DNA from: Formosa sp. Hel3_A1_48
Lineage (GTDB): Bacteria > Bacteroidota > Bacteroidia > Flavobacteriales > Flavobacteriaceae
Reading direction: 5' to 3'
Assembly (NCBI RefSeq): GCF_001735715.1
Contig: NZ_CP017259.1
Location: 124,001 to 188,000 of the forward strand
Length of the DNA: 64,000 nucleotides
Numbering within the stretch: the stretch's first letter is position 1; each line of letters opens with the position of its first letter. The notes under the pieces were generated by a model that saw only the letters and a list, made by a program, of their open reading frames with translations, searched no databases and was not told the DNA's origin. This document shows, in pieces, positions 38,097-47,393 of the stretch. The position numbers were made by a program, and so were the translations under genes.

Positions 38097-39173
38097 ATGC
38101 ATTATAAATTTCTGATTTACATTTCATACAGTTATGCTTTACCAATTGGAATGCCCTTGGAAAAAGAAATAATAAAACGAGGTTGGGAAATACAATGGTT
38201 TGCAGATTTGGAGGATGGAAAAAAAGCACTAAAACACAAAACTAACCAGCTTAATACTATCGAACAAGTAAGCATCTATAGACCCCATGTAATTTTAGCT
38301 GTTACTAATGATATTCCAGATTTTATTAACGCTCTAAAAGTTCAAATTTTCCATGGGTTTTTAACCCATAAAAGGCCTGAAAAAAACACCGAATCACATT
38401 TTAGAATACGAGGTTTTTTTGATTTATACTGTACTCAAGGACCAAGTACAACTTCTGTTTTCAAAACCCTTTCTAAAAAACTGAAGCATTTTGAAGTAGC
38501 CGAAACAGGCTGGAGTAAAGTAGATCCTTTATTTCCAATAGAAAAACGAGAACGTCACAGCAGCCCAACTGTCATGGTAGCCTCCACATTTACTAAACGA
38601 TTAAGCTTAGCATATAACGATGCGGTTATTAAAAAAATAAAAGACCTATCTGAAAGTGGATTATTTAAATTCATTGTGGTACTTCACCCAAAAATTCCAA
38701 AAGAAATTATTAAACGTTGGGAGAATATTCAAAATAATAATTTGAAATATGAAAACACGACGGACTTGATTCCATTATTCAAAAAAACAGATATAATGCT
38801 TGCTGACACGACGTCAGCGATTCAGGAGTATTTATTACAAAAAAAACCTGTGGTTACATTTAGACATAATGTGAAACGCAACTATTTAGTACAAATAGAA
38901 GATGTTGAAGATATTGAATCTGCACTAAATAAAGCTCTAGAATACCCTACCTACTTGTTGGATAATATTAATAAATTTACGATGGAACTTCATCCCTATC
39001 AAGATGGTCAATCAAGTGCTCGTGTGATGGATGCTTGTATTGACTTACTAACTAAAGACACTTCTTATATGAGGGCAAAGCCGTGGAACCTTATTCGAAA
39101 ATATAAAATAAGAAAGCGCCTTGGAATTTTTACCTTAAAAAGTTATAATAGACCTTTCAAACCTAAAATGTAA
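38097..39173 (+). CDS. CDP-glycerol glycerophosphotransferase-like glycosyl-phosphate transferase
   Basis: A 358-residue GT-B-fold protein without a signal peptide. The C-terminal half carries the TagF-like arrangement HPKIPKE, DLIPLFKKTDIMLADTTSAIQEYLLQ...KPVV, where the acidic/Ser-rich loop binds the nucleotide donor. The N-terminus YISYSYALPIGMPLEKEI is like a glycosyltransferase B donor domain. It is predicted to add glycerol-phosphate or a comparable unit to a surface glycan. No CDP-glycerol synthase (TagD) is nearby, so the donor is uncertain. Next to Stealth and GT2 genes. Confidence 0.75.
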   Translation: MHYKFLIYISYSYALPIGMPLEKEIIKRGWEIQWFADLEDGKKALKHKTNQLNTIEQVSIYRPHVILAVTNDIPDFINALKVQIFHGFLTHKRPEKNTESHFRIRGFFDLYCTQGPSTTSVFKTLSKKLKHFEVAETGWSKVDPLFPIEKRERHSSPTVMVASTFTKRLSLAYNDAVIKKIKDLSESGLFKFIVVLHPKIPKEIIKRWENIQNNNLKYENTTDLIPLFKKTDIMLADTTSAIQEYLLQKKPVVTFRHNVKRNYLVQIEDVEDIESALNKALEYPTYLLDNINKFTMELHPYQDGQSSARVMDACIDLLTKDTSYMRAKPWNLIRKYKIRKRLGIFTLKSYNRPFKPKM

Positions 39174-39175
39174 AC

Positions 39176-39949
39176 ATGTCAATAAAATTATCAGCAGTAA
39201 TTATTACCTTCAACGAGGCAGAACATTTAGATAAGTGCCTCTCCTCTTTGGAATCTGTTGCAGATGAAATTTTAGTTGTAGATTCCTTCTCCACAGACCG
39301 TACAAAAGAAATTTGCGAAAAACATGATGTTCGCTTTATCAAACAAAAGTTTCTAGGCTATAAAGAACAAAAGAACTTTGCAATGTCAAAAGCTAGATTT
39401 AATTATATTCTTTCTGTAGATGGTGATGAAGCACTTTCAGAACAATTAAAAAATTCAATATTAGAAATAAAAAACAATTGGACTCTAGACGGCTATTATT
39501 GTAATCGCTTGAATAATTATTGTGGGCAATGGATTAAATACTCTGACTGGTACCCCGATAGAAAATTACGACTATTTAAAAAAAACACAGGTGAATGGAA
39601 AGGAATTAATCCACATGACAGCTTTAAGCTCTACCATGGACGTAAAAGCGGAAGATTAAAAGGAGATTTATTGCATTGGATATACAGAGACTATAAAGAA
39701 CATAAAGAGAAAGTTGAGCGTTTTTCCAGTATTGCAGCTCAGTCGTACTACGATTTAGGAATAAAATCATCTATTGTGAAAATTATATGGCGTCCAAGCT
39801 GGGCTTTTTTAAAAGCTTATTTATTTAGGCGTGGATTCTTGGACGGAAAAAACGGTTGGCTAATAAGTAAGGAAACTTTTAATGTCACTTATTTAAAATA
39901 CACAAAACTCAGAAAAATTTGGAAAACTGAGAAGTTAATTAAAAAATAA
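39176..39949 (+). CDS. GT2 glycosyltransferase (WaaE-like)
   Basis: A 257-residue GT-A glycosyltransferase. It shows the nucleotide-sugar motif LSAVIITFNEAEHL, VVDSFSTDRT, the acidic metal motif VDGDEAL near residue 81, and a basic C-terminus. It resembles LPS-core glucosyltransferases of the WaaE/KdtX type, which add a hexose to heptose or Kdo. Neighbouring LPS-kinase-like and Stealth genes support a role in core or lipid-linked glycan assembly. It converges on the kinase gene with a five-base gap. Confidence 0.9.
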   Translation: MSIKLSAVIITFNEAEHLDKCLSSLESVADEILVVDSFSTDRTKEICEKHDVRFIKQKFLGYKEQKNFAMSKARFNYILSVDGDEALSEQLKNSILEIKNNWTLDGYYCNRLNNYCGQWIKYSDWYPDRKLRLFKKNTGEWKGINPHDSFKLYHGRKSGRLKGDLLHWIYRDYKEHKEKVERFSSIAAQSYYDLGIKSSIVKIIWRPSWAFLKAYLFRRGFLDGKNGWLISKETFNVTYLKYTKLRKIWKTEKLIKK

Positions 39950-39954
39950 AGTGC

Positions 39955-40713
39955 TTAGTTTTTCCAAAATCTAATGCTCTTCTTTAATCTTTTCTTTTTG
40001 TGAAAATTATATTGAAATTTCTTTGTACTAATCCACATCCTTTCAAATATAAAATCAGGGTCAGCTCCAATACAACGCGCATATTCTTTGCTCAGTATTG
40101 AAATCACATTTCTATCAGGCGTGAGACGACTAAAATTTTGAATCCTTTCGTTGAAGCTTAATGTCTTAAATTCCATTCTATTTAAATCAACTAGATAAAA
40201 CTTATAAGAATCACCTGCTATTTTTACTAAGGTATTTCCTGGTGAGTGGTCCAAAAAATAAATTCCTTTTTCATGTAAATTAAATGTGAATCTGGTGAAA
40301 GCTTTCAAAATTTGTTCACGATTCTCAAGGTCAATATTCTGCGACAAATCCCTAAAAGTATAATCAGAATCAAGTTGTTCACTAATAAAATAACTTTCTT
40401 TAAACGAAAAAAATGATGAATTTTGAACATATGCAACAGGTTTAGGAGTATCTATACCCATATCTAATAGTCTATTAGCATAGTTGAAAGAACGCTCAGC
40501 TTTGCTCTTTCTAAAAGTATCATAAATAAATTGATTAACAAGATTTGGAATTTTGAACGATTTAATATTTAGTTTTAGGCCATCTGAGTCAAAAACTTTA
40601 ATACTATTCCTTTTTGGGGTACCAAGTTGCAGCCCTTGGATTTCAAAATTCTCTATGAAATGCATCACTTTGGAGCGAAGTGGTTCATATGATTTGCTAA
40701 ATACAATTTTCAT
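39955..40713 (-). CDS. LPS-kinase-like (InaA/KdkA-type) protein
   Basis: A 252-residue protein of the lipopolysaccharide kinase group. The catalytic loop FLDHSPGNTLV supplies the Asp and Asn, and LVDLNRMEF supplies the metal-binding Asp. The N-lobe contains the Lys-bearing segment near KPVAYVQ. KdkA-type enzymes phosphorylate Kdo in the LPS inner core, which suits the preceding genes. A TAATTTTG minus-strand element (40718-40725) just upstream of the start is a candidate promoter box giving a very short leader. Confidence 0.85.
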   Translation of the reverse strand: MKIVFSKSYEPLRSKVMHFIENFEIQGLQLGTPKRNSIKVFDSDGLKLNIKSFKIPNLVNQFIYDTFRKSKAERSFNYANRLLDMGIDTPKPVAYVQNSSFFSFKESYFISEQLDSDYTFRDLSQNIDLENREQILKAFTRFTFNLHEKGIYFLDHSPGNTLVKIAGDSYKFYLVDLNRMEFKTLSFNERIQNFSRLTPDRNVISILSKEYARCIGADPDFIFERMWISTKKFQYNFHKKKRLKKSIRFWKN

Positions 40714-40812
40714 AGTGCAAAATTACAATATTTTTTAGCATTTGGATAAAATAGCTAAGTATTCTTAGTGATTTTCACTTTATTTGCATACTGAAACACA
40801 CTCTAAGAATCA

Positions 40813-41382
40813 ATGGAAGTTGACTATAATTTAGAACTACGGAATGCTATTGACACACTAAAGCGCGGTAAAATAATGCTCTACCCAACCGACACCGTTT
40901 GGGGTATTGGATGCGATGCAACAAATTTTGACGCCGTTCAAGATATATTTACTCTAAAAAATCGGGAAGATTCCAAATCTATGATTTGTTTGGTTTCTGA
41001 TATTCAAATGCTAAATGAATATATTGAAGAAATTCCTGAAACTGCGTATAACATCCTAAAATACGCCAATAAACCAACGACTATTATTTACGATCGCCCC
41101 CGCCGTGTTTCAGAAAACTTAATAGCTCAGGACAATTCCTTAGCCATTAGAATGGTACAAAAAGGTTTTTGTGGACAATTACTCAAAAGGTTTAAAAAGC
41201 CTATTGTTTCAACCTCAGCAAATATTTCAGGAAAGCCAACACCAAAAGTATTTCAAGAAATTGAAAATGAGATTTTAAAAGGTGTAGACTATGTCGTAAC
41301 TTTGGAACGAGAAAAAACAGCAGCAAAGCCTTCTTCTATTATTAAATTAAGCACAAATGGGGAAGTGAAAATTGTTCGTTAG
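40813..41382 (+). CDS. Threonylcarbamoyl-AMP synthase family protein (YrdC/Sua5/YciO)
   Basis: A 189-residue YrdC-fold protein. It shows [17 protein letters not shown], the KxR-SxN set as [10 protein letters not shown] and [10 protein letters not shown]. Enzymes of this fold make threonylcarbamoyl-AMP for the t6A37 modification of tRNAs reading ANN codons. Length suits TsaC, but YciO-type paralogues look alike, so I do not assign a symbol. It is followed 23 bases later by the CCA-adding enzyme. Confidence 0.9.
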   Translation: MEVDYNLELRNAIDTLKRGKIMLYPTDTVWGIGCDATNFDAVQDIFTLKNREDSKSMICLVSDIQMLNEYIEEIPETAYNILKYANKPTTIIYDRPRRVSENLIAQDNSLAIRMVQKGFCGQLLKRFKKPIVSTSANISGKPTPKVFQEIENEILKGVDYVVTLEREKTAAKPSSIIKLSTNGEVKIVR

Positions 41383-41405
41383 TAACCGTAATTACTCAGC
41401 ATCCT

Positions 41406-42824
41406 ATGAATCTTCAATCCGCTCTGAAAAACCCTATTTTCAAAATTATCTCTGCTTCAGCTGATGAGCTAGGCATGGATAGCTATGTTGTAGGTGGATT
41501 TGTTAGGGATCACATGCTCCAGCGAAATACTGGCCAAGATATTGATATTGTTGCTGTTGGAGATGGTGTTGCCTTGGCAAAAAAAGTTGCTGATAATCTT
41601 CCCAATAAGCCTAAAGTAAGCGTATTTAAAAACTATGGTACAGCTATGTTGCGGTATGAGGATATTGAGCTTGAATTTGTTGGTGCGCGCAAAGAATCAT
41701 ACACTAAAGAAAGTCGGAATCCAGAAGTAAAAATTGGCACTTTAGAAGATGATCAAAAGCGTCGAGATTTTAGCATAAATGCTTTGGCTATAGGGCTTAA
41801 TGCATCAAATTACGGAACACTATTAGACCCATTCAACGGTACTGACGATTTGAAAAATAAACGAATTGTTACACCACTTGACCCAGATATTACATTTAGT
41901 GATGATCCACTGCGCATGTTGCGAGCTATTCGTTTTGCAACACAACTAGATTTTGAGATTGACCAAAATGCATTTAAAGCCATTTCGGAAAATTACAAAC
42001 GAATCAATATTATTACAAAAGAACGTATAGTTGTAGAACTGCATAAAATTTTAGAAAGCCCAAAACCCTCTGTAGGCTTTTTGCTACTTGAACAAACAGG
42101 CCTTTTAGAGCTCATTCTCCCTGAACTCACAGCACTTAAAGGAATTGATGAAGTTGAAGGACAGCGCCATAAAGACAACTTTTACCATACACTTGAGGTT
42201 GTAGATAACATAGCACTGCATACAGATAGCGTTTGGTTGCGTTGGACCGCATTGCTACACGATATTGGAAAAGCACCAACAAAACGGTTCAGTAAAAAGG
42301 TAGGATGGACGTTCCATGGCCACGAGCTTAAAGGATCTAAAATGGTGTATCAACTCTTCAAACGCCTAAAAATGCCTTTGAATGATAAAATGAAATATGT
42401 GCAAAAATTAGTATTCATGAGTTCACGCCCTATAGCTCTAGCAAACGCAGATATAACTGATTCTGCCGTACGCCGATTGGTTTTTGACGCTGGTGAATAT
42501 ATTGATGACCTAATGACCCTTTGTGAAGCTGACATTACCACAAAAAACCCTCGTAAGTTTAAAAAATACCATAACAACTTTAAAGTTGTTCGTCAAAAAA
42601 TGGAGGAAGTTGAAGAACGTGATCGAATCAGAAATTTTCAACCGCCAGTAACAGGTGAAGAAATCATGAAAGCTTTTCAATTGAAACCTTGTCGAGAAAT
42701 CGGACAGATTAAAGAATTTATTAAGGAAGCTATTTTAGAAGGGCAAATCCCAAACGAACATCAGGCTGCATTTGCTCTAATGCTCAAAAAAGGAGCAGAA
42801 TTAGGACTAACCATTAAAGTATGA
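41406..42824 (+). CDS. CCA tRNA nucleotidyltransferase with HD domain
   Basis: A 472-residue class II nucleotidyltransferase. The head has the GG and DxD motifs in VVGGFVRD and [22 protein letters not shown] is the tRNA-binding neck. An HD phosphohydrolase domain follows ([10 protein letters not shown]...[12 protein letters not shown]) and a C-terminal domain. The protein adds or repairs the 3' CCA of tRNAs; the tmRNA in this window also lacks an encoded CCA. Its stop overlaps the ctaA start by four bases. Confidence 0.93.
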   Translation: MNLQSALKNPIFKIISASADELGMDSYVVGGFVRDHMLQRNTGQDIDIVAVGDGVALAKKVADNLPNKPKVSVFKNYGTAMLRYEDIELEFVGARKESYTKESRNPEVKIGTLEDDQKRRDFSINALAIGLNASNYGTLLDPFNGTDDLKNKRIVTPLDPDITFSDDPLRMLRAIRFATQLDFEIDQNAFKAISENYKRINIITKERIVVELHKILESPKPSVGFLLLEQTGLLELILPELTALKGIDEVEGQRHKDNFYHTLEVVDNIALHTDSVWLRWTALLHDIGKAPTKRFSKKVGWTFHGHELKGSKMVYQLFKRLKMPLNDKMKYVQKLVFMSSRPIALANADITDSAVRRLVFDAGEYIDDLMTLCEADITTKNPRKFKKYHNNFKVVRQKMEEVEERDRIRNFQPPVTGEEIMKAFQLKPCREIGQIKEFIKEAILEGQIPNEHQAAFALMLKKGAELGLTIKV

Positions 42825-43861
42825 AACAAAAATTCAGATCACTTGCTAAAACAGCACTCGTACTGATATATATTGTAATTATTGCTGGTGCCGTAGTCCG
42901 AATGACGGGTTCGGGAATGGGCTGCCCAGATTGGCCAAAATGTTTTGGTTATTACATTCCACCAGTTCAAGAAAAACAGTTACTATTCAAACCTAATCAC
43001 CACTACAACAAAGGGGTCATGATTTTAGTGGACAGCGAAAAGTTTATGGTTGCAAATGAAGATTTCCTTAGCACTCAAAGATTCGATGCTAAAGATTGGA
43101 CTATCTACAGTACCCATGATTATGTGGTTTATAATCCTGTTCACACATGGATTGAGTACATCAACCGGCTCATTGGTGCATTATCGGGAATACCCATATT
43201 GATACTAGGAATATGGTCATTTTGGTTTTTTAAAGAAAATAAATGGATCACATCAGTCGCAATACTAACTCTTTTGGGTATGGGCTTTCAAGCTTGGCTT
43301 GGGAAAACTGTTGTTGACTCCAATCTCGCCCCCTATAAAATAACCGTTCATATGGTTATGGCTTTACTAATTGTGGTATTCATACTATACCTGATTTTTA
43401 AAACTAAAACACATTTTAAGACACAGCGTTACAATGACTATTTTTATAAAATTTTGGGTGTAGCCTTAGTCTTAAGCTTGGTACAAATAATATTAGGCAC
43501 ACAAGTTCGTCAGTTTGTAGACGAGCAAACTAAAATCATTGGGTACGAAAAGTCGCTTTGGCTAGCCCAACCAGAGCTTAATTTTTATATTCATCGATCG
43601 ATGTCCATACTTGTTCTACTAATGAATACTTATTTATGGTACACTAACTTAAAATTGAGTTTGGGGTACAAAAAAATTAATTTAGCTATGGGGTGTATTC
43701 TCCTCGAAATTTTAACTGGAATTCTGATGTACTATTTTGATTTTCCTTTACTTAGCCAACCATTTCACTTGGTGGTTGCCTCTGTACTGTTTGGAATTCA
43801 AGTGTATATTTTTCTGGAAATTTTACATCAAAAACAAAAAATTAATACTGAACGCGCTTAA
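42821..43861 (+). CDS. Heme A synthase (COX15/CtaA family)
   Basis: A 346-residue membrane protein with about eight helices. It oxidises the C8 methyl of heme O to heme A for cytochrome c oxidase. Visible are [18 protein letters not shown] after helix 1, and heme-ligand histidines in [11 protein letters not shown] with its preceding [11 protein letters not shown], and [18 protein letters not shown] hydrophilic loop of about 60 residues after helix 1 is typical of Bacteroidota. Translationally coupled to the CCA-adding gene. Confidence 0.92.
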   Translation: MKQKFRSLAKTALVLIYIVIIAGAVVRMTGSGMGCPDWPKCFGYYIPPVQEKQLLFKPNHHYNKGVMILVDSEKFMVANEDFLSTQRFDAKDWTIYSTHDYVVYNPVHTWIEYINRLIGALSGIPILILGIWSFWFFKENKWITSVAILTLLGMGFQAWLGKTVVDSNLAPYKITVHMVMALLIVVFILYLIFKTKTHFKTQRYNDYFYKILGVALVLSLVQIILGTQVRQFVDEQTKIIGYEKSLWLAQPELNFYIHRSMSILVLLMNTYLWYTNLKLSLGYKKINLAMGCILLEILTGILMYYFDFPLLSQPFHLVVASVLFGIQVYIFLEILHQKQKINTERA

Positions 43862-43873
43862 CAATAAACAAAT

Positions 43874-44377
43874 ATGATTTACAGATTTAGAGCAATTTTG
43901 GATCACGAGAATAAGGAGGATATTTTTCGAGATATCGAAATTCGAAAAACAGACACTTTTGAAGATTTACACAATGTACTTACCCAGTCATTTGGATTTG
44001 ATGGCAGTGAAATGGCCTCATTTTACGTTAGTAATGACGACTGGCATCAAGGCCAAGAAATTGCATTATTTGATATGGGGCAAAATGAAGACATTAGAAT
44101 GATGAACGAAACTATCATTGAAGATCTTTTAGATGAGGACAATACAAAACTTATCTACATTTATGATTTTTTAAACATGTGGACTTTTTTGGTAGAATTG
44201 GGTGAAATCGTTGAGGAGGCTCAAGGTACAGACTACCCAAATCTACTGTTTGTTTGTGGACAGGTACCTTCAGAAGCTCCAGAAAAGCAATTTGAAGCCG
44301 ATCAATCTAATGAGGATTTAGACGGCTACCGCTTTGATGATTACGACGAACTGAATTTTGATGAACATTGGAATTAA
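43874..44377 (+). CDS. Plasmid pRiA4b ORF-3-like family protein
   Basis: A 167-residue acidic soluble protein. It begins MIYRFRAILDHENKEDIFRDIEI with a following FEDLHNVLTQSFGFDGSEMASFY, the characteristic pRiA4b ORF-3 fold start. The C-terminal quarter is Asp/Glu-rich. The family is widespread; its function is not known. It lies 12 bases after heme A synthase and its last four bases overlap the convergent kinase-like gene. Confidence 0.85.
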   Translation: MIYRFRAILDHENKEDIFRDIEIRKTDTFEDLHNVLTQSFGFDGSEMASFYVSNDDWHQGQEIALFDMGQNEDIRMMNETIIEDLLDEDNTKLIYIYDFLNMWTFLVELGEIVEEAQGTDYPNLLFVCGQVPSEAPEKQFEADQSNEDLDGYRFDDYDELNFDEHWN

Positions 44378-45438
44378 AAAACAATATCTGTGCTTTCTGT
44401 TTTGTAGTTGCGTTTAACAAAATCGAAGGTGTGTTTTAAAATTTCACCCATATTTTTACTTTTGATAAACTTCGGGTCATTGGTATAATCAAAAATTTTA
44501 GTTTTCAACAATACTACATTTTCGGGGGTTGATACAGTGTCACTTTGCATACAATCTAAAAGTTTTTTTATTCGCTTATCAAAGCTTATCAAGCGTTTTG
44601 CTACCATGGACCGCTCTTCTAGTTTATATTGATTAATAGATTCTTTTTGAAATTGTTGTGAAACAAAATTCACTATGGTGAAATTTTCTTTAAAAAATTG
44701 AGGTCTGTACACATTAAATTTCCCTTCATAACATTGTTGGTCGAAATCTATTGCGCGAATTTTATACACTATACTGTCAAAATCGTGCGTCGGTACAATT
44801 ACATAATTATAGGCTCTCATATCGCCCAAAAGGCGAATCATACAACGCTCGTTAAATTTTACAAATTCCTTTGCAATTTGTGATTTTTCGGAAAGTGTAC
44901 AATTCGGAAGTAATGATTCAATAAATTCATCGCCAGGAATACCTGTGATATGCTCCTCGATTAGTGTGGTGTTGTACACCAAAAAATTTAAATTAAACGG
45001 AGACAGCATATGCTCCAATTCAAGTCCATAAATTCTGGAGGCATCCGCTTTTTTTACATAGAAATATGCATAATTGTCATTAAGAACATTACGAATCTTA
45101 ATACGAAAAGGTTTTGAATTTCCAAATGTACAAAAATCAACAGCATCAACATTGAGGAATGGAATGGTCTTTTCATTTCCATCGGAGTGCAAAATGGTAT
45201 ATATTTTTTTTAAACTTAAGTCAATATCCAGGCGGTCGGATTCATTATAAAACACACGGGTCCAAAGTGTATCCTTATCATTTTTGTCGTACACCACTAC
45301 AGAGCCATTAAAGCGCAATAAATCTTCATAAAAAATAGGCAATCGAATATTCCGATTGTATTCATTTAAATACGATTTTAACTTCGAACAAACAGGATAG
45401 GACGGTTTTTTTAATGATATTTTTAAATCCTCTTTCAT
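44374..45438 (-). CDS. Unrecognised protein with a kinase-like signature
   Basis: A 354-residue soluble protein I do not recognise as a named family. Reading it as a kinase fold gives a consistent set: VKK at 128-130 (candidate ATP Lys), LELEHM at about 139-144 (candidate helix-C Glu), a hinge-like FLVYNTTLIEEHI, then GDMRAYNYVIV with Asp206 and Asn211 at the D-x4-N spacing of kinase catalytic loops, and IRAIDFD with Asp231 in a DFG-like position. About 100 residues at the N-terminus and 110 helical residues at the C-terminus are extra. The assignment is inference from motif spacing. The gene stands alone, divergent from an ABC transporter. Confidence 0.75.
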   Translation of the reverse strand: MKEDLKISLKKPSYPVCSKLKSYLNEYNRNIRLPIFYEDLLRFNGSVVVYDKNDKDTLWTRVFYNESDRLDIDLSLKKIYTILHSDGNEKTIPFLNVDAVDFCTFGNSKPFRIKIRNVLNDNYAYFYVKKADASRIYGLELEHMLSPFNLNFLVYNTTLIEEHITGIPGDEFIESLLPNCTLSEKSQIAKEFVKFNERCMIRLLGDMRAYNYVIVPTHDFDSIVYKIRAIDFDQQCYEGKFNVYRPQFFKENFTIVNFVSQQFQKESINQYKLEERSMVAKRLISFDKRIKKLLDCMQSDTVSTPENVVLLKTKIFDYTNDPKFIKSKNMGEILKHTFDFVKRNYKTESTDIVF

Positions 45439-45582
45439 AAAACTGCATTGTTTTAAATATTAAGATTGATACGCAGAGTATATATCAATGCACAAAATAT
45501 AAATTTAAAGGATTTATTTATAAATTGTAACAATTTTAAATATATCTCGTCTTAAATTCATACTATTTAATTCAACAAATCC

Positions 45583-46479
45583 TTGACCAATATTTTAAGC
45601 ATATCAAATCTCACAAAAAAGTTCGGCTACCTTACTGCAGTAAATGATTTATCCTTTACCATAAAAAGAGGAAATATCTATGGTATTTTAGGACCAAACG
45701 GTAGTGGAAAATCAACAACTCTAGGAATGATTTTGAATGTTGTGAACAAAACATCAGGCCATTATAATTGGTTTGATGGTGCGCTGAATACGCATCAGGC
45801 ATTAAAAAAAGTAGGTGCTATCATAGAGCGTCCTAATTTTTATCCTTACATGTCTGCCTATCAAAATCTTAAGCTTGTGTGTAAAATAAAAGGCGTTTCG
45901 GCAGAGGCGATTGACAAGGTATTGGAAACTGTAGGTCTTGTAGAACGGAAAGATAGTGAATTTAGGACTTTTTCTCTTGGTATGAAGCAACGCTTAGCTA
46001 TTGCCTCTGCATTACTCAATGCGCCCGAAGTTTTAATACTCGATGAACCTACAAATGGTTTAGACCCACAAGGCATTCACCAAATTCGAGAAATAATCAA
46101 AGGAATTGCCCAAAAAGGAACTACAATTCTTTTAGCTTCTCACCTGTTGGACGAGGTTGAAAAAGTCTGTACCCACGTTGTTGTACTTAGGAAAGGAAAA
46201 AAACTCTATGCGGGACGAGTAGATGAAATGATATCAAGCTATGGATTTTTTGAACTGAAAAGCTCTGAGACAAGCAAGCTCATTGAATTTATTGAAAAGC
46301 ACCCCAAAATAAGTCATCACAAACAAGAAGATAGCCTTATCACAGCTTTTCTCTCAGCTCCGCTTTCAGCTGAAGATTTGATACAAAAGCTGTTCGAAAA
46401 AAGAATTATAGTTACACATTTTATTAAACGAAAGGAAAGTTTGGAAGAACAATTCTTACAACTCACAGACCAAGAATGA
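45583..46479 (+). CDS. ABC transporter ATP-binding protein (ABC-2 type)
   Basis: A 298-residue ATPase with Walker A GPNGSGKST, signature SLGMKQRLAIA, Walker B VLILDEPTNGLDPQG and an H-switch in LASHLLDE. About 80 extra C-terminal residues are typical of ABC-2 exporters of the gliding/bacitracin type. The start is TTG, chosen because it precedes the NLTKKFG beta strand that opens the fold. It overlaps the permease gene by four bases, forming a two-gene exporter. Substrate unknown. Confidence 0.9.
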   Translation: MTNILSISNLTKKFGYLTAVNDLSFTIKRGNIYGILGPNGSGKSTTLGMILNVVNKTSGHYNWFDGALNTHQALKKVGAIIERPNFYPYMSAYQNLKLVCKIKGVSAEAIDKVLETVGLVERKDSEFRTFSLGMKQRLAIASALLNAPEVLILDEPTNGLDPQGIHQIREIIKGIAQKGTTILLASHLLDEVEKVCTHVVVLRKGKKLYAGRVDEMISSYGFFELKSSETSKLIEFIEKHPKISHHKQEDSLITAFLSAPLSAEDLIQKLFEKRIIVTHFIKRKESLEEQFLQLTDQE

Positions 46480-47300
46480 TTCGTCTTTTACAGTTAGAAC
46501 TACAGAAACTATTGCTTAACCGCACGAGCAAAGTATTGATATTTATATCCTTCATCCTGCCGCTGTGCGTAATTGTATTATCGGCTATTAAAATCAACTT
46601 TTTTGGTTTTTTTACTCTTGAATTAGGGGAGTTAGGGATTTTTAATTTTCCAATGGTTTGGCACATTACAACCTATTTTTCCGCCTTATTTAAATTCTTT
46701 TTTGCTATTGTGGTAGTTTCAATGATTGGGAATGAGTACAGCAATAAAACACTAAAACAAAATCTTATCGATGGATTGAGTAAAAAGGAATTTATATTAT
46801 CTAAGTTCTATGCTATTGCTTTTTTTTCTTTAATTTCTACGCTAATTATTTTCTGCATTTCATTGATTTTAGGCCTCGTTTATTCCAGCTACAATGAAAT
46901 TAATATTATCATCCGAGAAATAGAGTTCCTCCCAGCCTATTTTATAAAATTAGTTGGGTTCTTTTCGTTCTGTTTATTTTTGGGGGTTTTAGCTAAAAGG
47001 TCGGCCTTTGCGTTGGCATTTTTATTTGTCGATTTTATTTTTGAGTGGATTTTATTCGGACTAATATCATGGAAATCAGACATGGCATTAGCAATAAAAG
47101 TTCAAAACTTTTTCCCACTGACCTCAATGTCTAACCTCATCAAGCAACCATTTCAGCGCGTGGCCATGACTAAGTTTCCTAACAAAAATGATTTAGATTA
47201 CGATTATGCAGTTCATTTTGATTCGATGCTTATCGTGGCCTTGTGGGTTGTAGTTTTTGTTTACTTATCTTATTATCTTCTTAAAAAAAGAGATTTATAG
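46476..47300 (+). CDS. ABC-2-type permease
   Basis: A 274-residue integral membrane protein with six hydrophobic segments. The N-terminal MIRLLQLELQKLLLNR amphipathic helix and the segment VVSMIGNEYSNKTLKQNLIDGLSKKEFI are typical of ABC-2 exporter subunits. It partners the ATPase encoded immediately upstream, overlapping it by four bases. A short hairpin overlaps its stop codon. Confidence 0.9.
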   Translation: MIRLLQLELQKLLLNRTSKVLIFISFILPLCVIVLSAIKINFFGFFTLELGELGIFNFPMVWHITTYFSALFKFFFAIVVVSMIGNEYSNKTLKQNLIDGLSKKEFILSKFYAIAFFSLISTLIIFCISLILGLVYSSYNEINIIIREIEFLPAYFIKLVGFFSFCLFLGVLAKRSAFALAFLFVDFIFEWILFGLISWKSDMALAIKVQNFFPLTSMSNLIKQPFQRVAMTKFPNKNDLDYDYAVHFDSMLIVALWVVVFVYLSYYLLKKRDL

Positions 47301-47316
47301 TGCTATCTTATAGCAC
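47300..47316 (+). terminator. Weak hairpin at the end of the ABC-2 operon
   Basis: GTGCTAT-CTT-ATAGCAC is a perfect 7-bp stem beginning at the last base of the permease stop. No T-run follows directly, so termination is uncertain. It separates the exporter from the secreted-protein genes. Confidence 0.35.
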
Positions 47317-47393
47317 TTACAAACACCTTTAAATTTTTGTTAAGTATTTTACTATTCAACCTAATAGTTTTAGATTTACGTATATAATTTTTT

